DNA of 64,000 nucleotides from an uncultured Clostridia bacterium (lineage in GTDB: Bacteria; Bacillota; Clostridia; Peptostreptococcales; Anaerovoracaceae): NCBI GenBank assembly GCA_938049335.1, contig CALIYX010000009.1, positions 124,001 through 188,000 of the forward strand. The letters are read 5' to 3'. The stretch's first letter is position 1. Each line of letters begins with the position of its first letter. Below the pieces are notes generated by a model. The model was not told where the DNA came from and searched no databases. It was given only the letters and a program-made list of their open reading frames with translations. Shown here piece by piece: positions 41,740 through 51,901 of the stretch. The translations under genes and the position numbers were made by a program.

Positions 41740-44382
41740 CTATTTCAACAGTACATCGTGCTGCTTATAGAATTCATCTATCATAAAATTGCTGTATTTT
41801 TCGTAGAAATCTTTGATTTTCTCGTCTCCGCTTTGCTCATATATCGCCTTTAGCATCACTATGCACTTTGCAAACTTGTCATCGCTATCCAAGGCCACTA
41901 ATTGCCCCTCCGATAAATGCATCAAATCGCCTGTCAAATATCCGTTTAAGTCGTATAGCGGCAATGTCCTCTTTAGCATTTCTACGCCTTTATCATAGCT
42001 CTCTTTCGCAATCTGCTTACTGCTATTTGATGCATCAAGTTGACTCCAGTCGTAAAGTCCTATGAGAACATAAAGCTGCGTATCAAGTCTATAATGTGGA
42101 GCTAGATTCGAATAATCCTCATAATAAGCGAATTTACCATCCTTGCCTAGGTAATCTGTAAATGCAGATTGTTTATCAATACTGCCATCAAAGCTTCTTA
42201 GGCATTTCTCATTTAGAAATCCAAGTGCCTTTTCCCCTGCCTCAAGATATCTCTCATCACCAGTTAGTTTATACGCTCTTGCAAATACACTTAAGGCTCT
42301 TCCCTGTGCCTTTGCCGATACCCATCCGCTATTTATAGTGTCCTCTCTATATCTGCTACCAAGCATCATAGGAATGGAGCCATCAGACTTTTGATGTTCC
42401 AAAAGCCAATTTGTGCAGCTTATAAATCTGTGCCTTGCTTCAGAGTTATTGTCTTCAATTGCTTCTGTATACCATATCAAAGCATAGCTCGTAGCAAGGT
42501 CTACGTCGTACTCGAATTTATCTTCCCCTGCTATAATCTTTGGAACTCCGTTTTTGTCAAGCCTTACTCTTTGACCTACGTTCTTATCAGTCATTTCGTC
42601 TGGCTTCCAGTACGGACCCATAGCTTCATACTTGCTTTCGCTGAGTTTTTTATTATAGTAAAAGTCATCCATCTTTATGTGCATACCTCTGTTGAAGTAT
42701 CTTGCATTGATGATATGCTCCTCCGGCATCAAAATCGAATACCTCTCGTCAAGCTTGTTTACGAAATAAGCCTCGTGACCAGATTCCTTTCCATCATCTG
42801 TGAAGTAATCAAAGCGATAGTAATGCCAGCCTTCATTTAGGCTTGCTAGCTCCATTTCGTATGTAAACTTTCCATCCTTGACGTCAAGCTTCTTTACTTC
42901 CTTGCCATCAAAAACAACCTTTACCTTGCTAACGCCCTTGCTAGGAATTCTTTCAAATCTATAGCTCGCCTCCGTTTCAAATAAAGGCTTAAGCGGAAGC
43001 TGGAACTTATGTCTTACAGGGCTTGAAGTAAGCGCAGCATATGCCGCTCCTATTAGACAAAGCAGTAATGCTATTATTGTTACTATGTACTTTTTCTTTA
43101 TACTTTTCCTAGTAGCCCCTGTGATTAAAAGCTTTGATGCATAAGCGACAGATAGGGCTATTACTATCCACCAGTATGCTATACCTATGTAATTGCTAGA
43201 AGCAAATCCAACTATTACAAAAATAATATCCATAGGAATGAGCACAGCTCTTATTCTATCTTTTTTCTCACCGCAAGCAATCATTACTGCCAGCGATAAG
43301 ATGCAAATGCTTACAAAGAATATGAATATACCTAGTCCGTAGTTTGCAATTATTTCAAGCCACAGCGAGTGTGGATTGCTCAGGACATAGTTATGATCAA
43401 ATGGAGCAAGAAATTTATTTACCCCGTATGGCCCGTATCCAAGTCCCTTGGCATCTCTAATTGCATGTGTAAACTCCATTATATAGGTGTTCATTCTTAT
43501 ATAGGCTGATCCAGTCTGAGTATTTACACCAGAAAACTGCTCGAAAACCTCGTTTCCTAGTCCTCTACCCCCTCTCTTTAGAGAAACGGTTATTATCAGC
43601 TTTTCTAGACCATAAGCGTATATAGCTCCAGCGATTAGCCATCTATATTTGACTGTCGATACAATTGAATAAATCAAAAGGCCTAAGCATATACCAAATA
43701 GGCAGATTACTGCATCATCCTTTAGAAGAAGGAACTCCATCAAAGATAATTCAATCACATTCAGCGCATTAACATATAGCTTCTTCCCAAGCTGAGGAAA
43801 GAAAAGTGGTGAAAATAGCGCAAGACAGGCACAGTAATCGTTTTCGTTAAAGAAGATACCCGTCGCAACACTAGGAATGCCACTACTTGAATTAGCCACG
43901 GCTGAAACATTGTAGTAGCTTGATGTGGACAGGTGATTCCCCGTTACAATCTCAAAGATTCCTAACAATGTCAAGGCTACTATCGATACTTTACAGAATA
44001 GGAAAATGCGATTTTCCATACCTTCCGTCTTCACGGCAAGGAGAACGCACAGTGCTATGGAAAACTGTAAAACCATCTGAAGCAGCTCTTTAAAAGCATC
44101 CTTGTCTGTAATCGTTCCTCTTAGCAGCATTAAGGCTATGCTATATATGAACCATACCGCCATGAGTATTACAAAAGATTTATCCAAGGATTCGAATTTC
44201 AGTTCCTTCTTTCTATATGCACGGTAGAAGAAAACGCACAAAAGTAGTGGTATCGCCACTCTAAACAGCGTTACAACAATTCCGGCAACTCTAAAACCAA
44301 AGCCTATGCTCGCGCCAAAGAAGACAGAGAAGACTAGAGCTCCTATAAGTATGGAATCTGTTTTCTGCTTGGATAAATTCAT
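41740..44382 (-). CDS. O-antigen-type polymerase fused to a C5-epimerase-like domain
   Basis: An unusually long (880 aa) two-part protein. Residues 1-455 have about eleven membrane helices and the Wzy/WaaL-type motif SNPHSLWLEIIANYGLGIF (about 340-358), so it is a Wzy-like polymerase. After a last helix at about 432-450, a small beta domain (460-530) leads to an all-helical domain (550-880) with SGWVSAKAQGRALSVFARAY followed by LTGDERYLEAGEKAL, similar to the C-terminal domain of D-glucuronyl C5-epimerases. The fused domain would lie outside the membrane and could epimerise uronic acids as the polymer forms. Domain assignment of the second half is by eye. Confidence 0.7.
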   Translation of the reverse strand: MNLSKQKTDSILIGALVFSVFFGASIGFGFRVAGIVVTLFRVAIPLLLCVFFYRAYRKKELKFESLDKSFVILMAVWFIYSIALMLLRGTITDKDAFKELLQMVLQFSIALCVLLAVKTEGMENRIFLFCKVSIVALTLLGIFEIVTGNHLSTSSYYNVSAVANSSSGIPSVATGIFFNENDYCACLALFSPLFFPQLGKKLYVNALNVIELSLMEFLLLKDDAVICLFGICLGLLIYSIVSTVKYRWLIAGAIYAYGLEKLIITVSLKRGGRGLGNEVFEQFSGVNTQTGSAYIRMNTYIMEFTHAIRDAKGLGYGPYGVNKFLAPFDHNYVLSNPHSLWLEIIANYGLGIFIFFVSICILSLAVMIACGEKKDRIRAVLIPMDIIFVIVGFASSNYIGIAYWWIVIALSVAYASKLLITGATRKSIKKKYIVTIIALLLCLIGAAYAALTSSPVRHKFQLPLKPLFETEASYRFERIPSKGVSKVKVVFDGKEVKKLDVKDGKFTYEMELASLNEGWHYYRFDYFTDDGKESGHEAYFVNKLDERYSILMPEEHIINARYFNRGMHIKMDDFYYNKKLSESKYEAMGPYWKPDEMTDKNVGQRVRLDKNGVPKIIAGEDKFEYDVDLATSYALIWYTEAIEDNNSEARHRFISCTNWLLEHQKSDGSIPMMLGSRYREDTINSGWVSAKAQGRALSVFARAYKLTGDERYLEAGEKALGFLNEKCLRSFDGSIDKQSAFTDYLGKDGKFAYYEDYSNLAPHYRLDTQLYVLIGLYDWSQLDASNSSKQIAKESYDKGVEMLKRTLPLYDLNGYLTGDLMHLSEGQLVALDSDDKFAKCIVMLKAIYEQSGDEKIKDFYEKYSNFMIDEFYKQHDVLLK

Positions 44383-44383
44383 C

Positions 44384-45826
44384 TTAACCCCTTATTTTAG
44401 CCTTGATTCTGATAAGAATCGAAAAAATATCCTTTATCGCATTCCTGTAAATTATACAGATAAAAGCGATCGACATAGCTGTGAGCAGGGCTCTAAAAAC
44501 AAGTCCTATCTCATAGTGGTTCATAAATATTGAAAGAGCTATAATAGCTACATTGCTTATTAAAAGCTTTGATATGCCGTAATCGCACGGATATACTTTC
44601 TGCGCAAATACGTAGAGCAGAATCGCCATAACAAAGTAACCTACATATGTTGTATATGCTGCAGCCTCTGGTCCATAGCTTGGAATAAAGACTATATTCA
44701 GCACTATGTTTAGCACTGCACCAATTACATTTGCCAGCAATATATATCCAGTTTTCTTTTCAAACGATAGGCCGTATCCAACTATAACTGAGACTCCGTA
44801 CATAACCTGTCCAAAGAGAAGTCCTGGAAGAAGCAGGTAAGCTGCCCCATACGCGGTATTTGACATTACTGCAATGATTTCCTTACCCCACATAGTCACA
44901 AAGATGCATATTATCATCAAAATCATATAGTAGAATCCCAGCACTCGCTTATACTGGTATTTGGCATCCTCATCATCCTTCTTGTCAAAGGCAAATGTGG
45001 TGTATGCTGTAAATACTGCATTTGATATAATCGATAGAACAGAGCTAAATCTTGCTCCAATTCCATAGATTCCTACCTCGGCTGCCGAGAAATAGTGCAG
45101 TATGAAGTATCTATCTGAAAGGTTCAAAAACCAAGCAGCAATCGCAGTCGGAATAATAGGAACCGAGTACTTTAGCATTTGGTTTAAAAGAGCTTTATCG
45201 TACTCCCTATAATTAAATAGCTTAGGCAAGAAAATTAGGTATGCCAGAAGCTGAAATAGCTGTACTATCGCAGAGCTTAGTATCAAAGCAAATGCCCCTA
45301 GGTGAAGTACAGATACAAACACTATGTTTGTGCCTATCATCAAAAGCGATGCGCTTACATTTACCATAGCAAAGAGGAACATTCGATTCTCCATCCTTGC
45401 GTGTAAAGCGTATGGCGTATACCAAAGGTTAAAGCTTATGGTTATAAGCGAAACAGCAACGAGAATTTGGTGCTTTTCGGTATGGAATAGCCAAAGAGAA
45501 ATATCCTTGCTGAATATCGCTATTATAAACGGCGTTATTCCGGCAATTATGAGCGTTATCAGTGAGGTGTTAAACACCTTGCTCTTATGCTCCTCTGTTC
45601 TCTCATCAAAGTAAAAAGCACTGAAAGCGGAGTCTAGACCTAACATAAGAAGTGGCATAAGTATAGCCGTCACATTGGTTATAGAATCCGAAATACCAAG
45701 CTCTGTCGGTGTCAAATACTTTGTATAAAGCGGTAACAGGAAAAAATTTATCGCTTTAATCATCATATTTGCAAGCACGAGTATTGCGCTTCCTTTTATG
45801 AAATTACCAAGTTTACTATCACTCAT
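44384..45826 (-). CDS. Wzx-type polysaccharide flippase (first of two)
   Basis: A 480 aa MOP-superfamily membrane protein with about 12-14 helices. It starts MSDSKLGNFIKGSAILVLAN, the usual start of Wzx proteins, followed by FFLLPLYTKYLTPTELGISD. It flips the undecaprenyl-linked repeat unit to the outer face. It lies directly upstream of the polymerase gene, one base apart, so the two likely serve the same unit. Confidence 0.87.
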   Translation of the reverse strand: MSDSKLGNFIKGSAILVLANMMIKAINFFLLPLYTKYLTPTELGISDSITNVTAILMPLLMLGLDSAFSAFYFDERTEEHKSKVFNTSLITLIIAGITPFIIAIFSKDISLWLFHTEKHQILVAVSLITISFNLWYTPYALHARMENRMFLFAMVNVSASLLMIGTNIVFVSVLHLGAFALILSSAIVQLFQLLAYLIFLPKLFNYREYDKALLNQMLKYSVPIIPTAIAAWFLNLSDRYFILHYFSAAEVGIYGIGARFSSVLSIISNAVFTAYTTFAFDKKDDEDAKYQYKRVLGFYYMILMIICIFVTMWGKEIIAVMSNTAYGAAYLLLPGLLFGQVMYGVSVIVGYGLSFEKKTGYILLANVIGAVLNIVLNIVFIPSYGPEAAAYTTYVGYFVMAILLYVFAQKVYPCDYGISKLLISNVAIIALSIFMNHYEIGLVFRALLTAMSIAFICIIYRNAIKDIFSILIRIKAKIRG

Positions 45827-45828
45827 AA

Positions 45829-46890
45829 CTAAAGCTCTTTTACTTCCTCAAAGGCAGCTCTTCCGCTGAGTTTCTTTGCCTTGCCTTCATATATTTGACC
45901 AATAACCTTGCCATTTTTCTTACAGTCGTGGTAGCTTTCTATATACTTTCTACCAGCAACGCCAAGGTCATGCCTAAGCTTTCCGTCATTTATCAGTCTC
46001 TCTAATTCACTCTCTATGTTAAGAGGTGAAGCGCTAACTATAGGTAGCTCCTCTGGCAAGTTCTTCTGCATATTATCTGTTATATATGTAATTACAGGCT
46101 TGCCCATACCCATGGCTTCAATTGCGAATACGCCGTAGGTTCCTCCGAGAATCTGATCTACTATTATATCGGCCTTCGTATATTCCTTGAAGGCATCTTC
46201 CTGATTCATATTTTCAACTAATATGTATTCTATCTCGTATTTTTTCTTCAGATTTTCCACAGCCTTATGTACATGGCTTGTTCCCTTAACACCTCTATTT
46301 GATGGTGCATGAACAATGGTCACCGTCTTTTTATCCGGATCAGGATATTTAGGCTCAAATTTATCTGGCTCTATCCTTAAAGGAACAACAAATGGCTGAA
46401 GCTCCGCCGGAAAATGTGGAAGAAGCTCATCGTCGTGAACAATGAAAGCCTTAGCATATTTCCCTAGCTTAAGCATTCTTGTTCTAAGCTTCTCTTCATT
46501 CGTCAAGCCGACCTCCCTCCAGTAGTGGTTCATTCTATATGCTATAGATTCCTGCCTAACGTCTGAGCCATGAAACTCAAAGAAAATATTCTTTTTTAGG
46601 AGCTTCAAAAATGGCAGGTCTAAATTCCAAGGCAAAAGACTATGCCCAAAGTGGAAATGGTAGGTGTCATACTTAAAGCTACACTTCAAGAAATTGAAGA
46701 ATACCCTTACTGCATATATAGGATACATGTGTTTCTTACCTTGCACCATCATCATACATTCATCGTATGGATAGTGAACTGGAGACTCGTCCCACAGTAT
46801 CAGCTTTGCATCATATCCGTTGCTTCTCAACCCTTTTACAGAGTAGTAGGCCTGACCAGCAACCTCTCTCATTCCATGCATTATTTTCAT
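45829..46890 (-). CDS. Glycosyltransferase, family 4-like
   Basis: A 353 aa GT-B enzyme. HFHFGHSLLPW and FEFHGSDVR in the N-terminal half and GTYGVFAIEAMGMGKPVITY (about 253-272) in the donor-binding half are typical of GT4. The ribosome binding site is weak. It is followed two bases later by the flippase gene. Specificity unknown. Confidence 0.82.
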   Translation of the reverse strand: MKIMHGMREVAGQAYYSVKGLRSNGYDAKLILWDESPVHYPYDECMMMVQGKKHMYPIYAVRVFFNFLKCSFKYDTYHFHFGHSLLPWNLDLPFLKLLKKNIFFEFHGSDVRQESIAYRMNHYWREVGLTNEEKLRTRMLKLGKYAKAFIVHDDELLPHFPAELQPFVVPLRIEPDKFEPKYPDPDKKTVTIVHAPSNRGVKGTSHVHKAVENLKKKYEIEYILVENMNQEDAFKEYTKADIIVDQILGGTYGVFAIEAMGMGKPVITYITDNMQKNLPEELPIVSASPLNIESELERLINDGKLRHDLGVAGRKYIESYHDCKKNGKVIGQIYEGKAKKLSGRAAFEEVKEL

Positions 46891-46950
46891 AATTAATTTT
46901 ATAACACTAGCCTCTAGTATTAATTCTCCTTTTGTTTTTGAGCAAAATTA

Positions 46951-48024
46951 CTATTTGTTAAGCAAGTCCGAAATCACCTGCTCAACTCTCTTTTCCCAGG
47001 TGTTGTTCAATGCAGCTTTTTTTACATTTTCTAACAAAGCGTGGTAAAGTTCGTCATTAGTATAATACTCTAAAATAGCATTTTCTATGCTATCTGCACC
47101 TTCCTTGCAGATTAGTCCGCTCTCGTTTTGCTGTATAAATCTTGCCATAGCTGGACAGTCCGTAGAAATCATCGGTAGTCCGTGGCTCATACACTCTAGT
47201 ACCTTAACAGATATAGCCATGTCCATATAGAAATGTCTCTTCTTTGGAAGGACTCCAAGGTCACACCTTGCATAAATAGGTTCTAGAGCTTCTCCCGATG
47301 CTTCTATAACCTCTATCCAGTCGCTTTTTAGAAGCTCACTATTTTTAAGATGTACAAGCTCTTCCTTCTTTGTTATCAGGTTGAACTTCACTCTAAATCC
47401 ACTTTTATTTATGCGGTCAAGTGCTATAAGCAAGTCATCTATGCCATCAGCCTCTCTGACTCCACCTGCATAAAAAATTTCTCTAGCGCCTAGCTTGACT
47501 TCGCCTCTAGGCTCATTGCATCCTGGTGGCAGTACGCCTACCCTTCTAAAGTTCACAGATTCTAAAATCTTTATGCATTCCTGTGACGGGAAGTAGACTA
47601 CATCGCAGTATTTTCTAAATGCCACAAGATCTCTCCTGTGCATCATTTTTAGAATCGTTTGCTTCCAAAGAGGCGTTCCCTTCCATGCCCATTTTGAGAA
47701 CTTCCAGTAAAAATCTCTATAGAACAAGCCTATAGGAACTCCCATCTTATGAACCTTCTTCAAAAGTGAAAGATCTATTTGATTGAAGAATGGACCCGAA
47801 GGTGGCTCGACATAGCATATATCCGGCTTATTGTTATCAAGCCAGTCTAGTATTTCCTTTACCTTTGCCTGTCTTTCCTTTCTTCTGTTCTGTTGTCCTT
47901 CTAGGAGCTTGACTTCATGACCTAGGTTTACAAGCGCATTGTACATTCTGAATGGCCTTACTGAAGATCCCGATGAAAGCTCTCCAAAGTCAGTAAATGT
48001 TATATATAAAACTTTTAATTTCAT
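46951..48024 (-). CDS. Glycosyltransferase, family 4-like
   Basis: A 357 aa GT-B enzyme: MKLKVLYITFTDFGELSSGS at the N-terminus, EIFYAGGVREADGIDDLL opening the second domain, and SVKVLECMSHGLPMISTDCP as the donor-sugar motif. It sits between a LpxD-like acyltransferase and another glycosyltransferase in the same direction. Specificity unknown. Confidence 0.82.
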   Translation of the reverse strand: MKLKVLYITFTDFGELSSGSSVRPFRMYNALVNLGHEVKLLEGQQNRRKERQAKVKEILDWLDNNKPDICYVEPPSGPFFNQIDLSLLKKVHKMGVPIGLFYRDFYWKFSKWAWKGTPLWKQTILKMMHRRDLVAFRKYCDVVYFPSQECIKILESVNFRRVGVLPPGCNEPRGEVKLGAREIFYAGGVREADGIDDLLIALDRINKSGFRVKFNLITKKEELVHLKNSELLKSDWIEVIEASGEALEPIYARCDLGVLPKKRHFYMDMAISVKVLECMSHGLPMISTDCPAMARFIQQNESGLICKEGADSIENAILEYYTNDELYHALLENVKKAALNNTWEKRVEQVISDLLNK

Positions 48025-48032
48025 AGAGTGTC

Positions 48033-48938
48033 TTATTTCCTCTTCATCTCTGCAATTAATTCCTCGTGACTTCTAGCAAAGTTCCCGCTTACAGCTTCTC
48101 CCTCGCCCACTGATTTGGTAACAACAGCTCCCATATTTGCCCTGCTACCTGGGCCTAAATCAATGCCATTTCTGATAACTGCACCTAGTCCAATCCAGAC
48201 ATTGTCACCGATGTTACAACGACCACCTATTGTAGCGCCAGATGCGACAAGACTAAGCTTTCCAATTTTGACACCATGGGCAATATACACAAGATTATCT
48301 ATGCTGCTGTAATCATCAATAATTGTATTGTCCCATGGATAAATAGCTTTATCTAAGCATACATTGTGCTGTATCTCGACATTCTTGCCTATCCTTACAC
48401 CGCCGACATGCTCTACCAAAAAGCTCTCTGTTCCTTCTCCGTTTTTCTTAAACTCAAAACCAGTTCCACCGATTACAGTGCCTGCTCTAATTACCGAGTT
48501 ATCTCCTATAACCGTATTTTCTTTGATCGATACAAATTCCTCTATTGTCACATTGTTTCCTATCGTAACATTCATATCCGCAATATATGCCATCTTGCTG
48601 ATATTACAGCCCTCGCCTATAGTAGTCGGATGGTTTTCCCTTCTATATCCATCTGTTTTAGTCAGGTAGTTGTGTAGCGAGAAAAACACAGCTCTAGGGT
48701 ATTCTGTTGCAATTACTCCATAGTTTCTGTCTTTAGACTTTAGCTCTTCTGCAACTTCCCTTTTGGTTATTAGCATTGAAATGCCATCAGGAACATTTTC
48801 GACAAAAGATATTTTTTCGGCAAATGTACACACATCTGAGCCATCATTGTAGCTGACTAGCCCTAATGACTCCACCGGCCTTTCATCCATCACCTCAAAG
48901 GCAATTCCCATTTTTTCTAAAATCTCACTTAAAAACAT
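48033..48938 (-). CDS. LpxD-like left-handed beta-helix acyltransferase A
   Basis: A 301 aa acyltransferase. An N-terminal domain (1-105) is followed by hexapeptide repeats (about 106-285) such as VTIGNNVTIEEF and VRIGKNVEIQHN. IDNLVYIAHGVKIG keeps the histidine that is catalytic in LpxD. LpxD itself N-acylates a lipid A precursor, which this Gram-positive lineage should not make, so the acceptor is probably an amino sugar of the polysaccharide. One of three paralogues in the locus. Confidence 0.78.
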   Translation of the reverse strand: MFLSEILEKMGIAFEVMDERPVESLGLVSYNDGSDVCTFAEKISFVENVPDGISMLITKREVAEELKSKDRNYGVIATEYPRAVFFSLHNYLTKTDGYRRENHPTTIGEGCNISKMAYIADMNVTIGNNVTIEEFVSIKENTVIGDNSVIRAGTVIGGTGFEFKKNGEGTESFLVEHVGGVRIGKNVEIQHNVCLDKAIYPWDNTIIDDYSSIDNLVYIAHGVKIGKLSLVASGATIGGRCNIGDNVWIGLGAVIRNGIDLGPGSRANMGAVVTKSVGEGEAVSGNFARSHEELIAEMKRK

Positions 48939-48969
48939 TTATACCTTCTTTCGAAAGAACCACCTAGAT

Positions 48970-49899
48970 TTATTTATCACCCAAAATTGACTTTAGATGC
49001 TCTATGTAGAGCTTGTGATCAATTGCAAAGTTTCCCGAAACCTGAGAATTATCAGCAACATCCTTTGTAACTACTGCTCCCATAGAAATCTTACAATTCT
49101 TACCTACCTTAGTCATAGGCGCAATACATGACTGGACACCAACAAAAGTATTATCTCCAATCTCTGCCCAACCTCCAAATGTTATGTTTGCTGCAGCAAT
49201 AACATCTTCACCAATCCAAGTATCATGGCCTACCATTATGCAATTGTCTATGGATGAATATCGCCCTATCTTGGTTTCCCCGCCTATTACACCCTTTTGG
49301 ATGCTTACATTTGTATGGATTGTCGATCCCTCATATAGGTGAACAGTTCCTGAACTATATACAAGTTTTTTCTTTGGCCCCTCTCCATAGTAATAGAATG
49401 CAGGAGAGCCTATAACTGTGCCGCTCATTACTCTAACATTATCGTCTATGACAACGCCGTCATAAATTACAACCTGAGGATCTATGGTTACGTTATTTCC
49501 TATCCTTACATTCTTAGGTGAAATCACAGCTGATTCTGCAATATTGCAATTTTCGCCTATGACAGTATCGAAGTTAAGTTCTCTTTGTTTTGATATAGCC
49601 TCATGTGCTTGGAAGAAAACAGTTTTAGGATCATCTGATGTGCATATACCTCCATCAAATTCTTTACTTATATCCTCTGCTATGTCTTTAGGACATATTA
49701 TGCAACTTACACCTGCATCCCTAACAGCCGGAAAATATTTCATAGACATAATGTATGAGATGGTTTTGAGGCTTTCATCAAATCTGAGTCCTGAAAGCAT
49801 GACAGTCTCGAACTCGCCATCATTAACCACTTCAATTTTTTCATCTATAACACTGTTTAATTCTGATAATTTCATGTTTACCTCCGTGGGCTTAATCAC
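48970..49899 (-). CDS. LpxD-like left-handed beta-helix acyltransferase B
   Basis: A 309 aa relative of the neighbouring genes at 48033 and 54100. N-terminal domain to about 115, then hexapeptide repeats (VRIGNNVTIDPQVVI and onward) and IDNCIMVGHDTWIG with the conserved histidine. Adjacent to the deacetylase gene at 49903, with which its ends nearly meet; a deacetylase followed by an acyltransferase could exchange N-acetyl for another N-acyl group. That coupling is inference. Confidence 0.77.
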   Translation of the reverse strand: MIKPTEVNMKLSELNSVIDEKIEVVNDGEFETVMLSGLRFDESLKTISYIMSMKYFPAVRDAGVSCIICPKDIAEDISKEFDGGICTSDDPKTVFFQAHEAISKQRELNFDTVIGENCNIAESAVISPKNVRIGNNVTIDPQVVIYDGVVIDDNVRVMSGTVIGSPAFYYYGEGPKKKLVYSSGTVHLYEGSTIHTNVSIQKGVIGGETKIGRYSSIDNCIMVGHDTWIGEDVIAAANITFGGWAEIGDNTFVGVQSCIAPMTKVGKNCKISMGAVVTKDVADNSQVSGNFAIDHKLYIEHLKSILGDK

Positions 49900-49902
49900 A
49901 CT

Positions 49903-50643
49903 CTAAATATAGTCTTTTTCGTTAAGGATCTCGCTAGTGTTACTTATATTTTCTTTGATTGCCAAGTATCTATCGCGTACGCTAGAGTCAATTATCTTTT
50001 TTAGGGCATCTCCTATTGATATTTCTTTCTCGTAATACCAAAGCGGATGAACTAGCATTTGAATCTTATTAAACTTCTTTTCTGCGATTATACCATCGAC
50101 ATCTTCTCTCCAGCGCCTTCTGCTATCGGAGACATATTTGATATCTCCATCAAAAAAGACCTTGTCATAGGCATTTATTATTCCATCGGTCTTTATGTTC
50201 ATATCGAGTGTAATCTTGTCAGGTCTGTGCATTGACATAAATCTCACCGGTTCCCCTATGATATCCGATAGGATCTTCGCCTCCTGCGTAATAGCTTTGC
50301 CGTAGTCAAAACTCCTCCTATCAGTTTCAGAACAGTAGACTGTATCATCAAAGTGTAAGCCGACATTATGGCCTAATCTAACAAGTTCTTTAATCAAATG
50401 CCTCTCTCTATTTCCTCCAATATTATAGAAGTTTGTAAACATCAGAATAAAATAGGTTGACGAAACACCGAGTTCATTTTCAATTTTAGCCATTTCAACA
50501 GCCTTTTCTAGCGACATGTCTACATCATGCCTTAGGATTATTTCCTGATCATATCTATTATAGTTAGAGTAACCACAGAAAGAATATCCCTGCTTCTTTG
50601 CTAGCTCTATTATGTTTTTATACCAAGAATGGGTAAATTCCAT
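49903..50643 (-). CDS. Polysaccharide deacetylase-like protein
   Basis: A 246 aa protein with RHDVDMS (about 38-44), the Asp-Asp of NodB-type metal-dependent deacetylases, and GHNVGLHFDD (about 105-114) in place of the usual HxxxH. QMLVHPLWYY near the end supplies another histidine. It is likely to remove N- or O-acetyl groups from a sugar intermediate in the cytoplasm; no signal peptide is present. Family CE4-related, exact substrate unknown. Confidence 0.75.
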   Translation of the reverse strand: MEFTHSWYKNIIELAKKQGYSFCGYSNYNRYDQEIILRHDVDMSLEKAVEMAKIENELGVSSTYFILMFTNFYNIGGNRERHLIKELVRLGHNVGLHFDDTVYCSETDRRSFDYGKAITQEAKILSDIIGEPVRFMSMHRPDKITLDMNIKTDGIINAYDKVFFDGDIKYVSDSRRRWREDVDGIIAEKKFNKIQMLVHPLWYYEKEISIGDALKKIIDSSVRDRYLAIKENISNTSEILNEKDYI

Positions 50644-50660
50644 TATCTTTCCTCGCCTAT

Positions 50661-51896
50661 CTATTCCTCAATTAACTCAATTAATTTATCTGTAAGTCTC
50701 TTAAAATCAAACTCCTTAGCTAACATGCTGGCATTATTACACCACATATTATATCTATCTTCATCGCCGTTAAGCATATCTGCAATCAGCTCTGCCATCT
50801 CAAGCGGTCCATCAGAGTTCTTAGCAATTCCGATTTGATTTTTGTTTATTATGCCAAATTCATTTTCCTCGCAATCCATTACAATTGGTTTTCCACTTGC
50901 AATGTAGTCAAAGAGCTTATTACCACTTATTCCATACTTAGACAGGCCTCCTATATCACCGTCCATAAGGTTTAGATCGCTTTTGCTCAAAACGTAAGGA
51001 ATGCATTCCTTCTCAACTCTTCCCTTAAAAACAATATTAGTAAGTCCTTTTTCCTTAACCTTTTCTCTAAGTAGTTCTAGCTGATCACCACCACCGTAAA
51101 CTATGATTTTGATGTTGCTTGCAATCTTTGATAGATGCTCTGCTATATCTATAAAGTTACCGGGCTTATTTGCAGCTCTAAGAGATCCCGTATATAGAAC
51201 TTTCTTGAAGCTGTCATCATCTAAATCTACATCTTCGAAGCTCTTAGTCATCTTATTCTCATTGTATACTTCTAGATCTATACCGTTATTTATGAAGTGA
51301 ATCTTCTCCTTTGAAATATCCTTCTCCCAGCCTCTATCCGAAATATACTTGCCGGCACCTGGCATCGTGAATATAAGAGTGTCTGCTCTCCTGTATAGCC
51401 TTCGTTCCCCTCTATACATAAGCTTTGTTAGTATGTGATTTCTAGGAATAATTTCATATTCCACAAGGCTTTCCGGCCAGAGATCCCTTACCTCACAGAT
51501 GCACTTAACACCTAGTTTTTTAGCAATTTTAATACCAGCAAGCAATGTCAAAGGATGAACTGAAGATGCAAAAATCACATCTGGCTTATCATAATTTTTA
51601 ACCACACGAAATATGCGCCTATAGAACTGGTACATATTCTTTACGCGGCTCTTTCCGTTGCCTACATAATTAGATGTCTCTATAAGCGTGTACTTGAGGC
51701 CGTCTACTTCTTTGTCGCAGTAGCCAGACTCTCCCACATCAAAATTTATATCCGTGTCGTGCACTGTCGACGCACAAAATATCCTCACGTCATAGCCAGC
51801 TCTAATTAAATACTTTGCAAACCAGTAGTGTCTTCCGCCATGATCGAGCATCGTATCAGTTGCATAATGATTAAAAATCCAAACTTTTTTGTTCAT
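50661..51896 (-). CDS. Glycosyltransferase, family 4 (WbuB-like)
   Basis: A 411 aa GT-B enzyme. MNKKVWIFNHYATDTMLDHG and GGRHYWFAKYLIRAGYDV are the N-terminal block of WbuB-type GT4 enzymes; IVYGGGDQLELLREKVKEKG and YGISGNKLFDYIASGKPIV are the second-domain motifs. Start taken at 51894-51896 by family alignment; the frame is open to 51929, overlapping the aminotransferase, and no strong ribosome binding site favours either. Confidence 0.83.
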   Translation of the reverse strand: MNKKVWIFNHYATDTMLDHGGRHYWFAKYLIRAGYDVRIFCASTVHDTDINFDVGESGYCDKEVDGLKYTLIETSNYVGNGKSRVKNMYQFYRRIFRVVKNYDKPDVIFASSVHPLTLLAGIKIAKKLGVKCICEVRDLWPESLVEYEIIPRNHILTKLMYRGERRLYRRADTLIFTMPGAGKYISDRGWEKDISKEKIHFINNGIDLEVYNENKMTKSFEDVDLDDDSFKKVLYTGSLRAANKPGNFIDIAEHLSKIASNIKIIVYGGGDQLELLREKVKEKGLTNIVFKGRVEKECIPYVLSKSDLNLMDGDIGGLSKYGISGNKLFDYIASGKPIVMDCEENEFGIINKNQIGIAKNSDGPLEMAELIADMLNGDEDRYNMWCNNASMLAKEFDFKRLTDKLIELIEE

Positions 51897-51901
51897 AATT
51901 T

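Noticed and set aside
45324..45614. Plus-strand 96 codon frame inside the flippase gene
   Set aside because: Antisense to conserved membrane helices, which often gives long hydrophobic open frames.
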